The notes under the pieces: generated by a model
The model's input: only the letters and a program-made list of their open reading frames with translations
Told to the model about the DNA's origin: nothing
Database searches by the model: none
Shown: piece after piece, positions 53,845 through 61,346 of the stretch
How the letters are laid out: each line of letters starts with the position of its first letter
Numbering within the stretch: position 1 is the first letter of the stretch
From: Streptomyces lydicus
Lineage (GTDB): Bacteria; Actinomycetota; Actinomycetes; Streptomycetales; Streptomycetaceae
Length of the DNA: 64,000 nucleotides
Reading direction: 5' to 3'
Assembly: GCF_004125265.1 (NCBI RefSeq)
Contig: NZ_RDTE01000003.1
Coordinates: 7,254,001 to 7,318,000, forward strand
Made by a program: the position numbers and the translations under genes

Positions 53845-54576
53845 GTGCAGAAGAACATCCCGGACCCCGGTTTCTCCGACGACGACGGCTCCGCCGACCC
53901 CGCGCTCGCGGCAGCCCTGGCGGCGTACGGGGCGGACCGGGCCGCCGAGCCCCAGCTCCTGTCGGCGCTGGCCGGCGCGCGCGTCCTGGTGCCCGTGGTG
54001 GCGGTCCTCGGCGAGGTGGAGACCGGCCCCGACGGTCTGCGCCGCGAAAAGACCAGCGATATGGCCGTCCCCACCCTCCAGGCCCCCGACGGACGCCGCG
54101 CCCTGCCCGCCTTCACCTGTATGGAGTCACTTCAGCGCTGGCGCGCCGACGCCCGCCCCGTCGCGGTCCCGCTGCAGCAGGCGCTGCTCGCCGCGTCCCA
54201 CGAGAAGGCCGACACGGTCGTCGTCGACCTGGCGGGCCCGGTCACCTACCAGCTCACCGGTCCGGCCCTGCGCGCCCTGGCAGAGGGCCGGACCAGCGCC
54301 GACCCGCTCGCCGACCCGGCGGTCACCGACGCCCTGCGCGCCCTGCTCGACGCCGAGCCCGGTGTGCTCCTCGCCCGTCTCGCCCCGTCCGGGGAAACCG
54401 ACGCCACCCTCGCCCTCGGCCTCGCCCCCGATGCCCCGGCCGCCGAGGTCGCCCAGCGGCTGGCCCGGGCGCTGGCCGCCGACGAGATCCTGCGCGCCCG
54501 GCTCGTGAAGGGCCTGGACCTGGCCCTTCTGCCGCCCGGCGCCACGACGGCCGGAGAACCCCTCTACCGGCGCTGA
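53845..54576 (+). CDS. SseB-family protein
   Basis: A 243-residue cytosolic protein with the SseB N-terminal fold: the hydrophobic LLSALAGARVLVPVVAVLG near 40-58, SDMAVPTLQAPDGRRALPAFTCMESLQRW and PLQQALLAAS. The second half (LAGPVTYQLTGPALRALAEG, DEILRARLVKGLDLALLP) also matches the family. E. coli SseB is a poorly understood enhancer of serine sensitivity; here the role is unknown. The start is GTG 53845, consistent with a leaderless transcript. Confidence 0.85.
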   Translation: MQKNIPDPGFSDDDGSADPALAAALAAYGADRAAEPQLLSALAGARVLVPVVAVLGEVETGPDGLRREKTSDMAVPTLQAPDGRRALPAFTCMESLQRWRADARPVAVPLQQALLAASHEKADTVVVDLAGPVTYQLTGPALRALAEGRTSADPLADPAVTDALRALLDAEPGVLLARLAPSGETDATLALGLAPDAPAAEVAQRLARALAADEILRARLVKGLDLALLPPGATTAGEPLYRR

Positions 54577-54692
54577 CCCACCACGGCCGGGGCCCGGGTG
54601 CGACGAGCGGGCTCCGGGCCGCCGACGGGCGCGTTCGTCTCCGGGGACGCACAATGCGAGGAGAGCTCAAGATCCACGCGAGGAGAGCCCCC

Positions 54693-55466
54693 ATGGAGAA
54701 AACGGAGATCTCGAAGGTGCTGACCCGCACGGTCGTATCCGAGTTCCTCGGCACGCTGCTCCTGGTGTTCTTCGCCGTCGGCTCGGCCGTGCTGGCGGGC
54801 GAATACATCGGCACCTTCGGCATCGCCCTGGCCTTCGGCTTCACTCTGGTGGCGCTTGCCTACGCCCTCGGCCCGATCTCGGGCTGCCATCTCAACCCCG
54901 CGGTGACCCTGGGCATGCTGCTGGCCCGCAGGCTCACCCTGCGGACCGCCGCCGAATACTGGATCGCCCAGGTGGTCGGCGCCATCGTCGGCTCGGCGCT
55001 GCTCTTCCTGGTGGCCCGGCAGGTCCCGGGGCTGCAGACCCACGGGTCCTTCGGCACGAACGGCTGGGGCGACCGCTCGGCGGTGCACCTCAACCTCGGC
55101 GGCGCGTTCGTCGCCGAGATGGTGATGACCTTTCTGCTGGTCTACGTGTGGCTGTCGGTCACCCACAAGGTGGCCGTGATCGGCTTCAACGGGATGGCGA
55201 TCGGACTGGCCCTGGCCACCGTCCACCTCATCGGCATCCCCCTGGACGGCACCTCCGTGAACCCGGCGCGCTCCATCGGCCCGGCGCTGTTCGCGGGCGG
55301 CGCGGCCATCACCCAGCTGTGGCTGTTCATCGTCGCCCCGCTGATCGGCGGCGCCATCGCGGCAGCGGTGCACCAGGTCACCCACCCGCCGCACGAGCCG
55401 GTCCTCGTCGCCGACGACGCGGTGCCGCCCGAGGCCACCACGGAATCCCGGGCCGAATCCGACTGA
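54693..55466 (+). CDS. Aquaporin/glycerol facilitator (MIP family)
   Basis: A 257-residue channel with six membrane helices and the two NPA loops, HLNPAV (Asn68-Ala70) and SVNPAR (Asn190-Arg193). The Arg of the second loop is the selectivity residue. FLGTLLLVFFAVGSAVLA is the first helix. Water or glycerol transport is likely; the pattern TSVNPARSIGPALF fits the AqpZ-type water channels more than GlpF. The C-terminal tail is acidic. ATG at 54693 has AGGAGAG upstream; an earlier in-frame start at 54654 lacks a ribosome site. Confidence 0.93.
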   Translation: MEKTEISKVLTRTVVSEFLGTLLLVFFAVGSAVLAGEYIGTFGIALAFGFTLVALAYALGPISGCHLNPAVTLGMLLARRLTLRTAAEYWIAQVVGAIVGSALLFLVARQVPGLQTHGSFGTNGWGDRSAVHLNLGGAFVAEMVMTFLLVYVWLSVTHKVAVIGFNGMAIGLALATVHLIGIPLDGTSVNPARSIGPALFAGGAAITQLWLFIVAPLIGGAIAAAVHQVTHPPHEPVLVADDAVPPEATTESRAESD

Positions 55467-55488
55467 CCGCCCGGCGCCCCTGGCACGC

Positions 55489-55523
55489 GACGAGCCCCGG
55501 CCCTTCCCGGGCCGGGGCTCGTC
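55489..55523. terminator. Terminator between the aquaporin and DUF1844 genes
   Basis: 15-bp perfect arms GACGAGCCCCGGCCC/GGGCCGGGGCTCGTC with a 5-base loop. Confidence 0.8.
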
Positions 55524-55547
55524 GTCGGTACGCCGTCGTGGCGCGGC

Positions 55548-55928
55548 TCAGCCGTAGACCGGCCCGGTGAACTTCTCCCCGGGGCCCTGGCCCGGCTCGT
55601 CCGGCACGACCGAGGCCTCGCGGAACGCCAGCTGCAGCGACTTCAGTCCGTCCCGCAGCGGCGCCGCGTGGTACGAGCCGATCTCGGTGGCGCTGGCGGT
55701 GATCAGCCCGGCCAGCGCCTGGATGAGCTTGCGCGCCTCGTCCAGGTCCTTGTGCGCCGCGCCCTCCTCGGCGAGCCCGAGGTTGACCGCCGCCGAACTC
55801 ATCAGATGCACCGCGACCGTGGTGATCACCTCGACCGCCGGCACCTCGGCGATGTCGCGGGTCATGGAGTCGAAGTCAGGGTTCGCCGCGTCCGGCGCGT
55901 CGGGCTGCTGCGGTGTCTGGTCGCTCAT
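55548..55928 (-). CDS. DUF1844 domain protein
   Basis: A 126-residue cytosolic protein whose core (DSMTRDIAEVPAVEVITTVAVHLMSSAAVNLGL, DEARKLIQALAGLITASATEIG) matches the DUF1844 family, short helical proteins of unknown function. The N-terminus is Pro/Gln/Asp-rich (PQQPDAPDAANPDFD) and the C-terminus Pro/Gly-rich. ATG at 55928. It is divergent from infC, an arrangement I recall as conserved in Streptomyces. Confidence 0.88.
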   Translation of the reverse strand: MSDQTPQQPDAPDAANPDFDSMTRDIAEVPAVEVITTVAVHLMSSAAVNLGLAEEGAAHKDLDEARKLIQALAGLITASATEIGSYHAAPLRDGLKSLQLAFREASVVPDEPGQGPGEKFTGPVYG

Positions 55929-56329
55929 GTCTTCGGGCTTCTTCCTGCTGAGGGGTCGGCTCCAGCCTATGGGCAGGGCGCCCGGTCCCCGCGTCCGGGA
56001 GTGTCATCCTGTCCCCGGGACCAGGCCGTACCGGCACAGGAGTGGGTGCCACCTCTTGACTCGTGTATTCTGGTGTTCCGACCGGCCGGACACGCATGTG
56101 ACCGGCCCACAAGTGGAGGCTCCGATCTCCCACCCGACCGACCTCAGGTTGGCGGGTCAACGGTCCGGCTGCGCCCCGCGGAGACTTCGCGACGGTGCTC
56201 CAGATCTATGTGGAGCCCCGCCTGTGTCCCGTCCGGGGCATTTTTTCATGTACCGCGCGGTTGGTCACACCGAAAAGACGTTACGCGGCAGTCCGCCAGG
56301 CCGTCGCGTGGTGCTACCGAGGAGGATCC
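55929..56329 (+). other. infC leader and divergent promoter region
   Basis: A 401-bp region with no separate gene. TATTCT at 56066-56071 may be the infC -10, though no well-spaced -35 is clear; a TTGACT at 56056 lies too near. Downstream are small hairpins and the attenuator-like element. A frame in phase with infC is open from GTG 56195 but crosses that element. Confidence 0.5.
56215..56246 (+). terminator. Terminator-like hairpin plus U-run in the infC leader
   Basis: GCCCCG (56215-56220) pairs with CGGGGC (56234-56239), followed by ATTTTTT. A hairpin GCTCCA/TGGAGC (56197-56216) overlaps its left arm, and a second GCCCCG at 56173-56178 is an alternative partner. It looks like a transcriptional attenuator. 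Confidence 0.6.
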
Positions 56330-56971
56330 ATCAGCGCCGAGCCCCGCATCAACGACCGGATTCGCGTTCCCGAAGTGCGACTTGTCGGTCCCAGCGGCGA
56401 GCAGGTCGGGATTGTTCCGCTTGCCAAGGCCCTTGAGCTTGCTCAGGAGTACGACCTCGACCTGGTCGAGGTGGCGGCGAACGCTCGCCCGCCCGTCTGC
56501 AAGCTCATGGACTACGGGAAGTTCAAGTACGAGTCGGCCATGAAGGCCCGTGAGGCGCGCAAGAACCAGGCGCACACGGTCATCAAGGAGATGAAGCTCC
56601 GGCCGAAGATCGACCCGCACGACTACGACACCAAAAAGGGTCACGTCGTCCGGTTCCTCAAGCAGGGTGACAAGGTCAAGATCACGATCATGTTCCGTGG
56701 TCGCGAGCAGTCCCGCCCCGAGCTGGGCTTCCGGCTGCTGCAGCGGCTCGCGTCCGACGTGGAGGACCTCGGCTTCATCGAGTCGAATCCGAAGCAGGAC
56801 GGCCGAAACATGATCATGGTTCTCGGTCCGCACAAGAAGAAGACCGAGGCGATGGCCGAGGCCCGCGAGGCGCAGGCCGCCCGCAAGGCGGAGCGCCAGG
56901 GCGGAGTCGCCGCGGACCAGTCCGTGGACGAGCCCGCCGAGGAGCCCACCGAGGAGCACGCCCAGGCGTGA
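56330..56971 (+). CDS. infC: Translation initiation factor IF-3, probable ATC start
   Basis: A 213-residue factor that keeps the 30S subunit free and checks the start codon. The N-domain begins ISAEPRINDRIRVPEVRLVGPSGEQVGIV; the linker and C-domain have VCKLMDYGKFKYE, KEMKLRPKIDPHDYDTKK and VKITIMFRGREQSRPELG. The tail (about 180-213) is Ala/Glu-rich. No ATG, GTG or TTG lies at the conserved start: AGGAGG at 56320-56325 is followed 4 bases later by ATC at 56330. A non-AUG start subject to IF-3 autoregulation, as in E. coli (AUU), fits. The alternative GTG at 56195 would add 45 unusual residues. Confidence 0.9.
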   Translation: MSAEPRINDRIRVPEVRLVGPSGEQVGIVPLAKALELAQEYDLDLVEVAANARPPVCKLMDYGKFKYESAMKAREARKNQAHTVIKEMKLRPKIDPHDYDTKKGHVVRFLKQGDKVKITIMFRGREQSRPELGFRLLQRLASDVEDLGFIESNPKQDGRNMIMVLGPHKKKTEAMAEAREAQAARKAERQGGVAADQSVDEPAEEPTEEHAQA

Positions 56972-57095
56972 TCCCCGAGGCGTGAGCCCCGGTTCACGCC
57001 GGGGCACCCCGCCCCGGACAGCAATCGAAATACATGACGCTCCCGCTCGCCGGTTCACGCCTGCGGGAGCGCCCCTGACGAGGAGAGAACGGCGC

Positions 57096-57290
57096 ATGCC
57101 GAAGAACAAGACGCACAGCGGTGCCAGCAAGCGCTTCAAGATCACCGGCTCCGGCAAGGTGCTGCGTGAGCGCGCCGGCAAGCGCCACCTGCTCGAGCAC
57201 AAGTCGTCCCGTGTGACGCGTCGCCTCACCGGCAACGCCGAGATGGCCCCGGGCGACGCCGCGAAGATCAAGAAGCTTCTCGGCAAGTGA
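57096..57290 (+). CDS. rpmI: Ribosomal protein bL35
   Basis: A 64-residue, very basic 50S protein. MPKNKTHSGASKRFKITGSGKV, the KRHLLEHKSSRVTRRL block and the KKLLGK end are all standard. ATG at 57096 has GAGGAGAG upstream. It lies between infC and rplT in the conserved order. Confidence 0.97.
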   Translation: MPKNKTHSGASKRFKITGSGKVLRERAGKRHLLEHKSSRVTRRLTGNAEMAPGDAAKIKKLLGK

Positions 57291-57393
57291 GCCGCCGCGC
57301 CCCACGAACAGGAGGGGTGCGCGACTCGGACCGGGACCCAATCGATTCGGGCCGTGTGACGACAACCACGGCCCCGCTACAAGGAGTTAACAA

Positions 57394-57777
57394 GTGGCAC
57401 GCGTCAAGCGGGCAGTCAACGCCCACAAGAAGCGCCGGGCGATCCTCGAGCAGGCCAGCGGCTACCGTGGCCAGCGCTCGCGCCTGTACCGCAAGGCGAA
57501 GGAGCAGGTCACCCACTCCCTCGTCTACAACTACAACGACCGCAAGAAGCGCAAGGGCGACTTCCGTCAGCTGTGGATCCAGCGCATCAACGCCGCTGCC
57601 CGCGCCAACGGCATGACGTACAACCGCTTCATCCAGGGTCTGAAGGCCGCCAACATCGAGGTGGACCGCAAGATCCTGGCCGACCTCGCGGTGACGGACG
57701 CCAACGCGTTCGCCGCGCTCGTCGAGGTCGCCCAGAAGGCGCTTCCGAGCGACGTCAACGCCCCGAAGGCTGCCTGA
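57394..57777 (+). CDS. rplT: Ribosomal protein bL20
   Basis: A 127-residue basic 50S protein: ARVKRAVNAHKKRRAILEQA, GYRGQRSRLYRKAKEQV, NYNDRKKRKGDFRQLWIQRIN. L20 can repress its own operon in other bacteria by binding the infC/rpmI leader RNA; whether that happens here is not known. GTG at 57394 has AAGGAG upstream. Confidence 0.97.
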   Translation: MARVKRAVNAHKKRRAILEQASGYRGQRSRLYRKAKEQVTHSLVYNYNDRKKRKGDFRQLWIQRINAAARANGMTYNRFIQGLKAANIEVDRKILADLAVTDANAFAALVEVAQKALPSDVNAPKAA

Positions 57778-57800
57778 ACTTCAGCCTGACGACGTTGTAT

Positions 57801-57839
57801 GCGGACCCGCAGGCCCCGGCCTGCGGGTCCGCCGCTTTT
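57801..57839 (+). terminator. Rho-independent terminator of infC-rpmI-rplT
   Basis: 15-bp perfect arms GCGGACCCGCAGGCC (57801-57815) and its complement (57818-57832) with a 2-base loop, then GCCGCTTTT. Confidence 0.8.
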
Positions 57840-57907
57840 CCGGACCGGCCGCGTCTCGTCCGCAGACCGGCCCCCACGCACCGAACCACAGAAGCGAGCC
57901 GCCGCCC

Positions 57908-58762
<855 letters not shown>

Positions 58763-58805
58763 GGGGCGTCCTCGCGAACTCCGCGGCGGCATCGAGCCGA
58801 ACTAG

Positions 58806-58811
58806 TAGGCT
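58806..58811 (+). promoter_or_regulatory. Candidate -10 element for the histidine kinase gene
   Basis: TAGGCT 34 bases before the ATG at 58846, leaving room for a leader with AAGGGGG. Confidence 0.4.
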
Positions 58812-58845
58812 TGCGTGCTCGGGGGCCCGGAAGGGGGTAACGGGG

Positions 58846-60006
58846 ATGGATGTGAGGACTTCCGGCACCGCAGTCACCGCTGACAGCTGCCCGTCCGGCG
58901 GAACGGCGCGCGAGCCGTCGTCCACCGCTGACGCGGGACCGGGCGCCGTGGACGCCGGTCTCGGGCTGGATCCCGACGATCTGCCCGACGGCCTGGTGGT
59001 CGCCGACGAGAGGGGCCGGGTGATCTGCTTCAACGCCGCGGCGGCCAGGATCACCGACATCCTCCCCGGCGACGCGCTCGGCCGCCCCCTGGAGCACGCC
59101 CTGCCGCTGCAGGACATCGAGGGCCGCCGCTGGTGGCGGCTCACCGACCCCTACGGCGGGCTCGCCATCCGCCGCGGCCAGCCCGAGCGCAACCTGCTGC
59201 TCGGCGGCCGCGAGGTGCTGGTCTCCGCCCGCTATGTCCGCAGCCGGCCGACCGGGCCGGTCCGGCGGCTGGTGATCGCGCTGCGCGGCACCGAGGCCCG
59301 GCGCCGTACGGAGCTCAGCCACGCCGAGCTGATCGCCACCGTCGCCCATGAGCTGCGCTCACCGCTGACCTCCGTCAAGGGGTTCACCGCCACCCTCCTC
59401 CAGAAGTGGGAACGCTTCACCGACGACCAGAAGCGGCTGATGCTGGAGACGGTGGACGCCGACGCCAACCGCGTCACCCGTCTGATCGCCGAGCTGCTGG
59501 ACATCTCCCGGATCGACTCCGGGCGGCTGGAGGTGCGCCGCCAGCGGGTCGACATGAGCGCCGCGGTCCGCCGGCACGTCCAGGCGCAGACCACCGCGGG
59601 CCAGCGCCCGGACCGCTTCCTGATCCGGATGCTGGAACCCCTGCCCGATCTGTGGGCAGACCCGGACAAGGTGGACCAGGTGCTGGGCAACCTGCTGGAA
59701 AATGCGGTGCGCCACGGCGAGGGAACCGTCACCATCGAGGTCGGACCGGTAGCGGACACGACCAACGGAGAGGGGACGAGCGTCACCGTGAGCGACGAGG
59801 GCCCCGGCATCCCGGAGGAATCGATGAGCCGCGTCTTCACCCGCTTCTGGCGGGGCAGCAAGCGCGGCGGCACCGGCCTGGGCCTCTACATCGTCAAGGG
59901 CATCGTCGAGGCCCACGGCGGCACGATCACGGTCGGCCGGGCCCCGGCCGGCGGCGCGCAGTTCCGATTTAGCCTGCCCGTCGCGGCCCCGGCCTTCATG
60001 GCCTGA
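58846..60006 (+). CDS. PAS-domain histidine kinase, soluble
   Basis: A 386-residue sensor kinase without membrane helices. A disordered head (1-35) and a PAS-like domain (about 40-140: GLVVADERGRVICFNAAAARITD) precede the HisKA domain with phospho-acceptor His168 (VAHELRSPLTS). The ATPase domain has the N box DQVLGNLLENAVRHG, G1 VSDEGPGIP, and G2 GGTGLGLYIVKGI. No response regulator is adjacent, so its partner is unlinked. ATG at 58846. The position between a methyltransferase and pheS is conserved in Streptomyces as I recall; the signal is unknown. Confidence 0.93.
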   Translation: MDVRTSGTAVTADSCPSGGTAREPSSTADAGPGAVDAGLGLDPDDLPDGLVVADERGRVICFNAAAARITDILPGDALGRPLEHALPLQDIEGRRWWRLTDPYGGLAIRRGQPERNLLLGGREVLVSARYVRSRPTGPVRRLVIALRGTEARRRTELSHAELIATVAHELRSPLTSVKGFTATLLQKWERFTDDQKRLMLETVDADANRVTRLIAELLDISRIDSGRLEVRRQRVDMSAAVRRHVQAQTTAGQRPDRFLIRMLEPLPDLWADPDKVDQVLGNLLENAVRHGEGTVTIEVGPVADTTNGEGTSVTVSDEGPGIPEESMSRVFTRFWRGSKRGGTGLGLYIVKGIVEAHGGTITVGRAPAGGAQFRFSLPVAAPAFMA

Positions 60007-60020
60007 AGCGGAAGCGGCGG

Positions 60021-60055
60021 GCGCCCCGCGGGGGCGCGGACCTGCCGCGAGGTCC
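60021..60055 (+). terminator. Double hairpin terminator after the kinase gene
   Basis: GCGCCCC/GGGGCGC (60021-60037) then GGACCT/AGGTCC (60038-60055). Confidence 0.55.
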
Positions 60056-60063
60056 GTCCCCCT

Positions 60064-60069
60064 TAGACT
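60064..60069 (+). promoter_or_regulatory. Candidate -10 element of the pheST promoter
   Basis: TAGACT about 150 bases before the pheS start, leaving a leader that contains three 13-bp direct repeats. Confidence 0.45.
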
Positions 60070-60128
60070 TGACCTTTGGCACCTTTGGCGCACAGGCATC
60101 GCGGGCAGACGCGGGCTCGGCATCCCCC

Positions 60129-60167
60129 GTTCGTGATCGACGTTCGTCATCGACGTTTGTGAGCGAA
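60129..60167 (+). repeat. Three 13-bp direct repeats in the pheS leader
   Basis: GTTCGTGATCGAC, GTTCGTCATCGAC and GTTTGTGAGCGAA follow one another; the third is diverged. Confidence 0.7.
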
Positions 60168-60221
60168 GAGCCGAGGCGACGCGAGCCGAGCCAAGCCAGT
60201 CCACCGGAAGCACGGGAAGAG

Positions 60222-61346
60222 ATGTCCGCACCCAATAAGTCGTACGACCCTGTCGAGGTCGAAGCCCTGAAACCGGAAGCGATCGCCGCACGGCTGGACG
60301 AGGCGCTGGCCGCCATCGCCGCCGCGGACGATCTGGAGGCGCTGCGTGAGGTGAAGGTCGCGCACACCGGCGACCGCTCGCCGCTCGCGCTCGCCAACCG
60401 TGAGATCGGTGCCCTGCCCCCGCACGCCAAGGCGGACGCCGGCAAGCGCGTCGGCCAGGCCCGCGGCCGGGTGAACCAGGCCCTCAAGGCCCGCCAGGAG
60501 GAACTGGAGGCGGAGCGCGACGCCCGCGTGCTGGTCGAGGAGGCGGTGGACGTCACACTGCCCTACGACCGCACCCCGGCCGGCGCCCGGCACCCGCTGA
60601 CCACCTTCATGGAGCGGGTCGCGGACGTCTTCGTGGCCATGGGCTACGAGGTCGCCGAGGGTCCCGAGGTCGAGGCGGAGTGGTTCAACTTCGACGCCCT
60701 GAACTTCGTGCCCGACCACCCGGCGCGCCAGATGCAGGACACCTTCTTCGTCCAGGGTGCGGGCACCGAGGGCGACGAGTCCGGTGTCGTGCTGCGCACC
60801 CACACCTCGCCGGTGCAGGCCCGCACCCTGGTCGACCGCGAGCCGCCGGTCTACGTCGTCTGCCCGGGGCGGGTCTACCGCACCGACGAGCTGGACGCCA
60901 CGCACTCCCCGGTCTTCCACCAGATCGAGCTGCTGGCCGTCGATGAGGGCCTGACCATGGCCGACCTCAAGGGCACCCTCGACCACATGGTCCGGGCGCT
61001 GTTCGGTCCGGACATGAAGACCCGGCTGCGGCCGAACTACTTCCCGTTCACCGAGCCGTCCGCCGAGATGGACATGGTCTGCTACGTCTGCCGTGGCGAG
61101 TCCGTGGGCAACCCCGACCGCCCCTGCCGCACCTGCTCCAGCGAGGGCTGGATCGAGCTCGGCGGCTGCGGCATGGTCAACCCTAAGGTGCTCATCGCCT
61201 GTGGCGTCGACCCGGAGAAGTACAGCGGGTTCGCCTTCGGGTTCGGCATCGACCGGATGCTGATGTTCCGGCACAACGTGGAAGACATGCGTGACATGTT
61301 CGAAGGCGACGTCCGGTTCACCCGGCCGTTCGGGATGGAGATCTGA
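60222..61346 (+). CDS. pheS: Phenylalanyl-tRNA synthetase alpha subunit
   Basis: A 374-residue catalytic subunit. The N-terminal coiled-coil arm binds tRNA (EALREVKVAHTGDRSPLALANREI, about 40-110). Class II motifs follow: motif 1 in HPLTTFMERVADVFVAMGYEVAEGPEVE, motif 2 VCPGRVYRTDELDATHSPVFHQIE, motif 3 SGFAFGFGIDRMLMFR. FNFDALNFVPDHPARQMQDTFF is the Phe-site region. ATG at 60222 has GGGAAGAG upstream. Its last base overlaps the first base of pheT (TGATG). Confidence 0.97.
   Translation: MSAPNKSYDPVEVEALKPEAIAARLDEALAAIAAADDLEALREVKVAHTGDRSPLALANREIGALPPHAKADAGKRVGQARGRVNQALKARQEELEAERDARVLVEEAVDVTLPYDRTPAGARHPLTTFMERVADVFVAMGYEVAEGPEVEAEWFNFDALNFVPDHPARQMQDTFFVQGAGTEGDESGVVLRTHTSPVQARTLVDREPPVYVVCPGRVYRTDELDATHSPVFHQIELLAVDEGLTMADLKGTLDHMVRALFGPDMKTRLRPNYFPFTEPSAEMDMVCYVCRGESVGNPDRPCRTCSSEGWIELGGCGMVNPKVLIACGVDPEKYSGFAFGFGIDRMLMFRHNVEDMRDMFEGDVRFTRPFGMEI

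Noticed and set aside
56195..56329. N-terminal extension of infC from GTG 56195
   Set aside because: It crosses the terminator-like hairpin, has no ribosome site, and the protein start is conserved at ISAEPRIN.
60070..60221. T-box or Phe leader-peptide control of pheS
   Set aside because: No T-box sequence, specifier loop or Phe-rich short frame could be found; only direct repeats remain.
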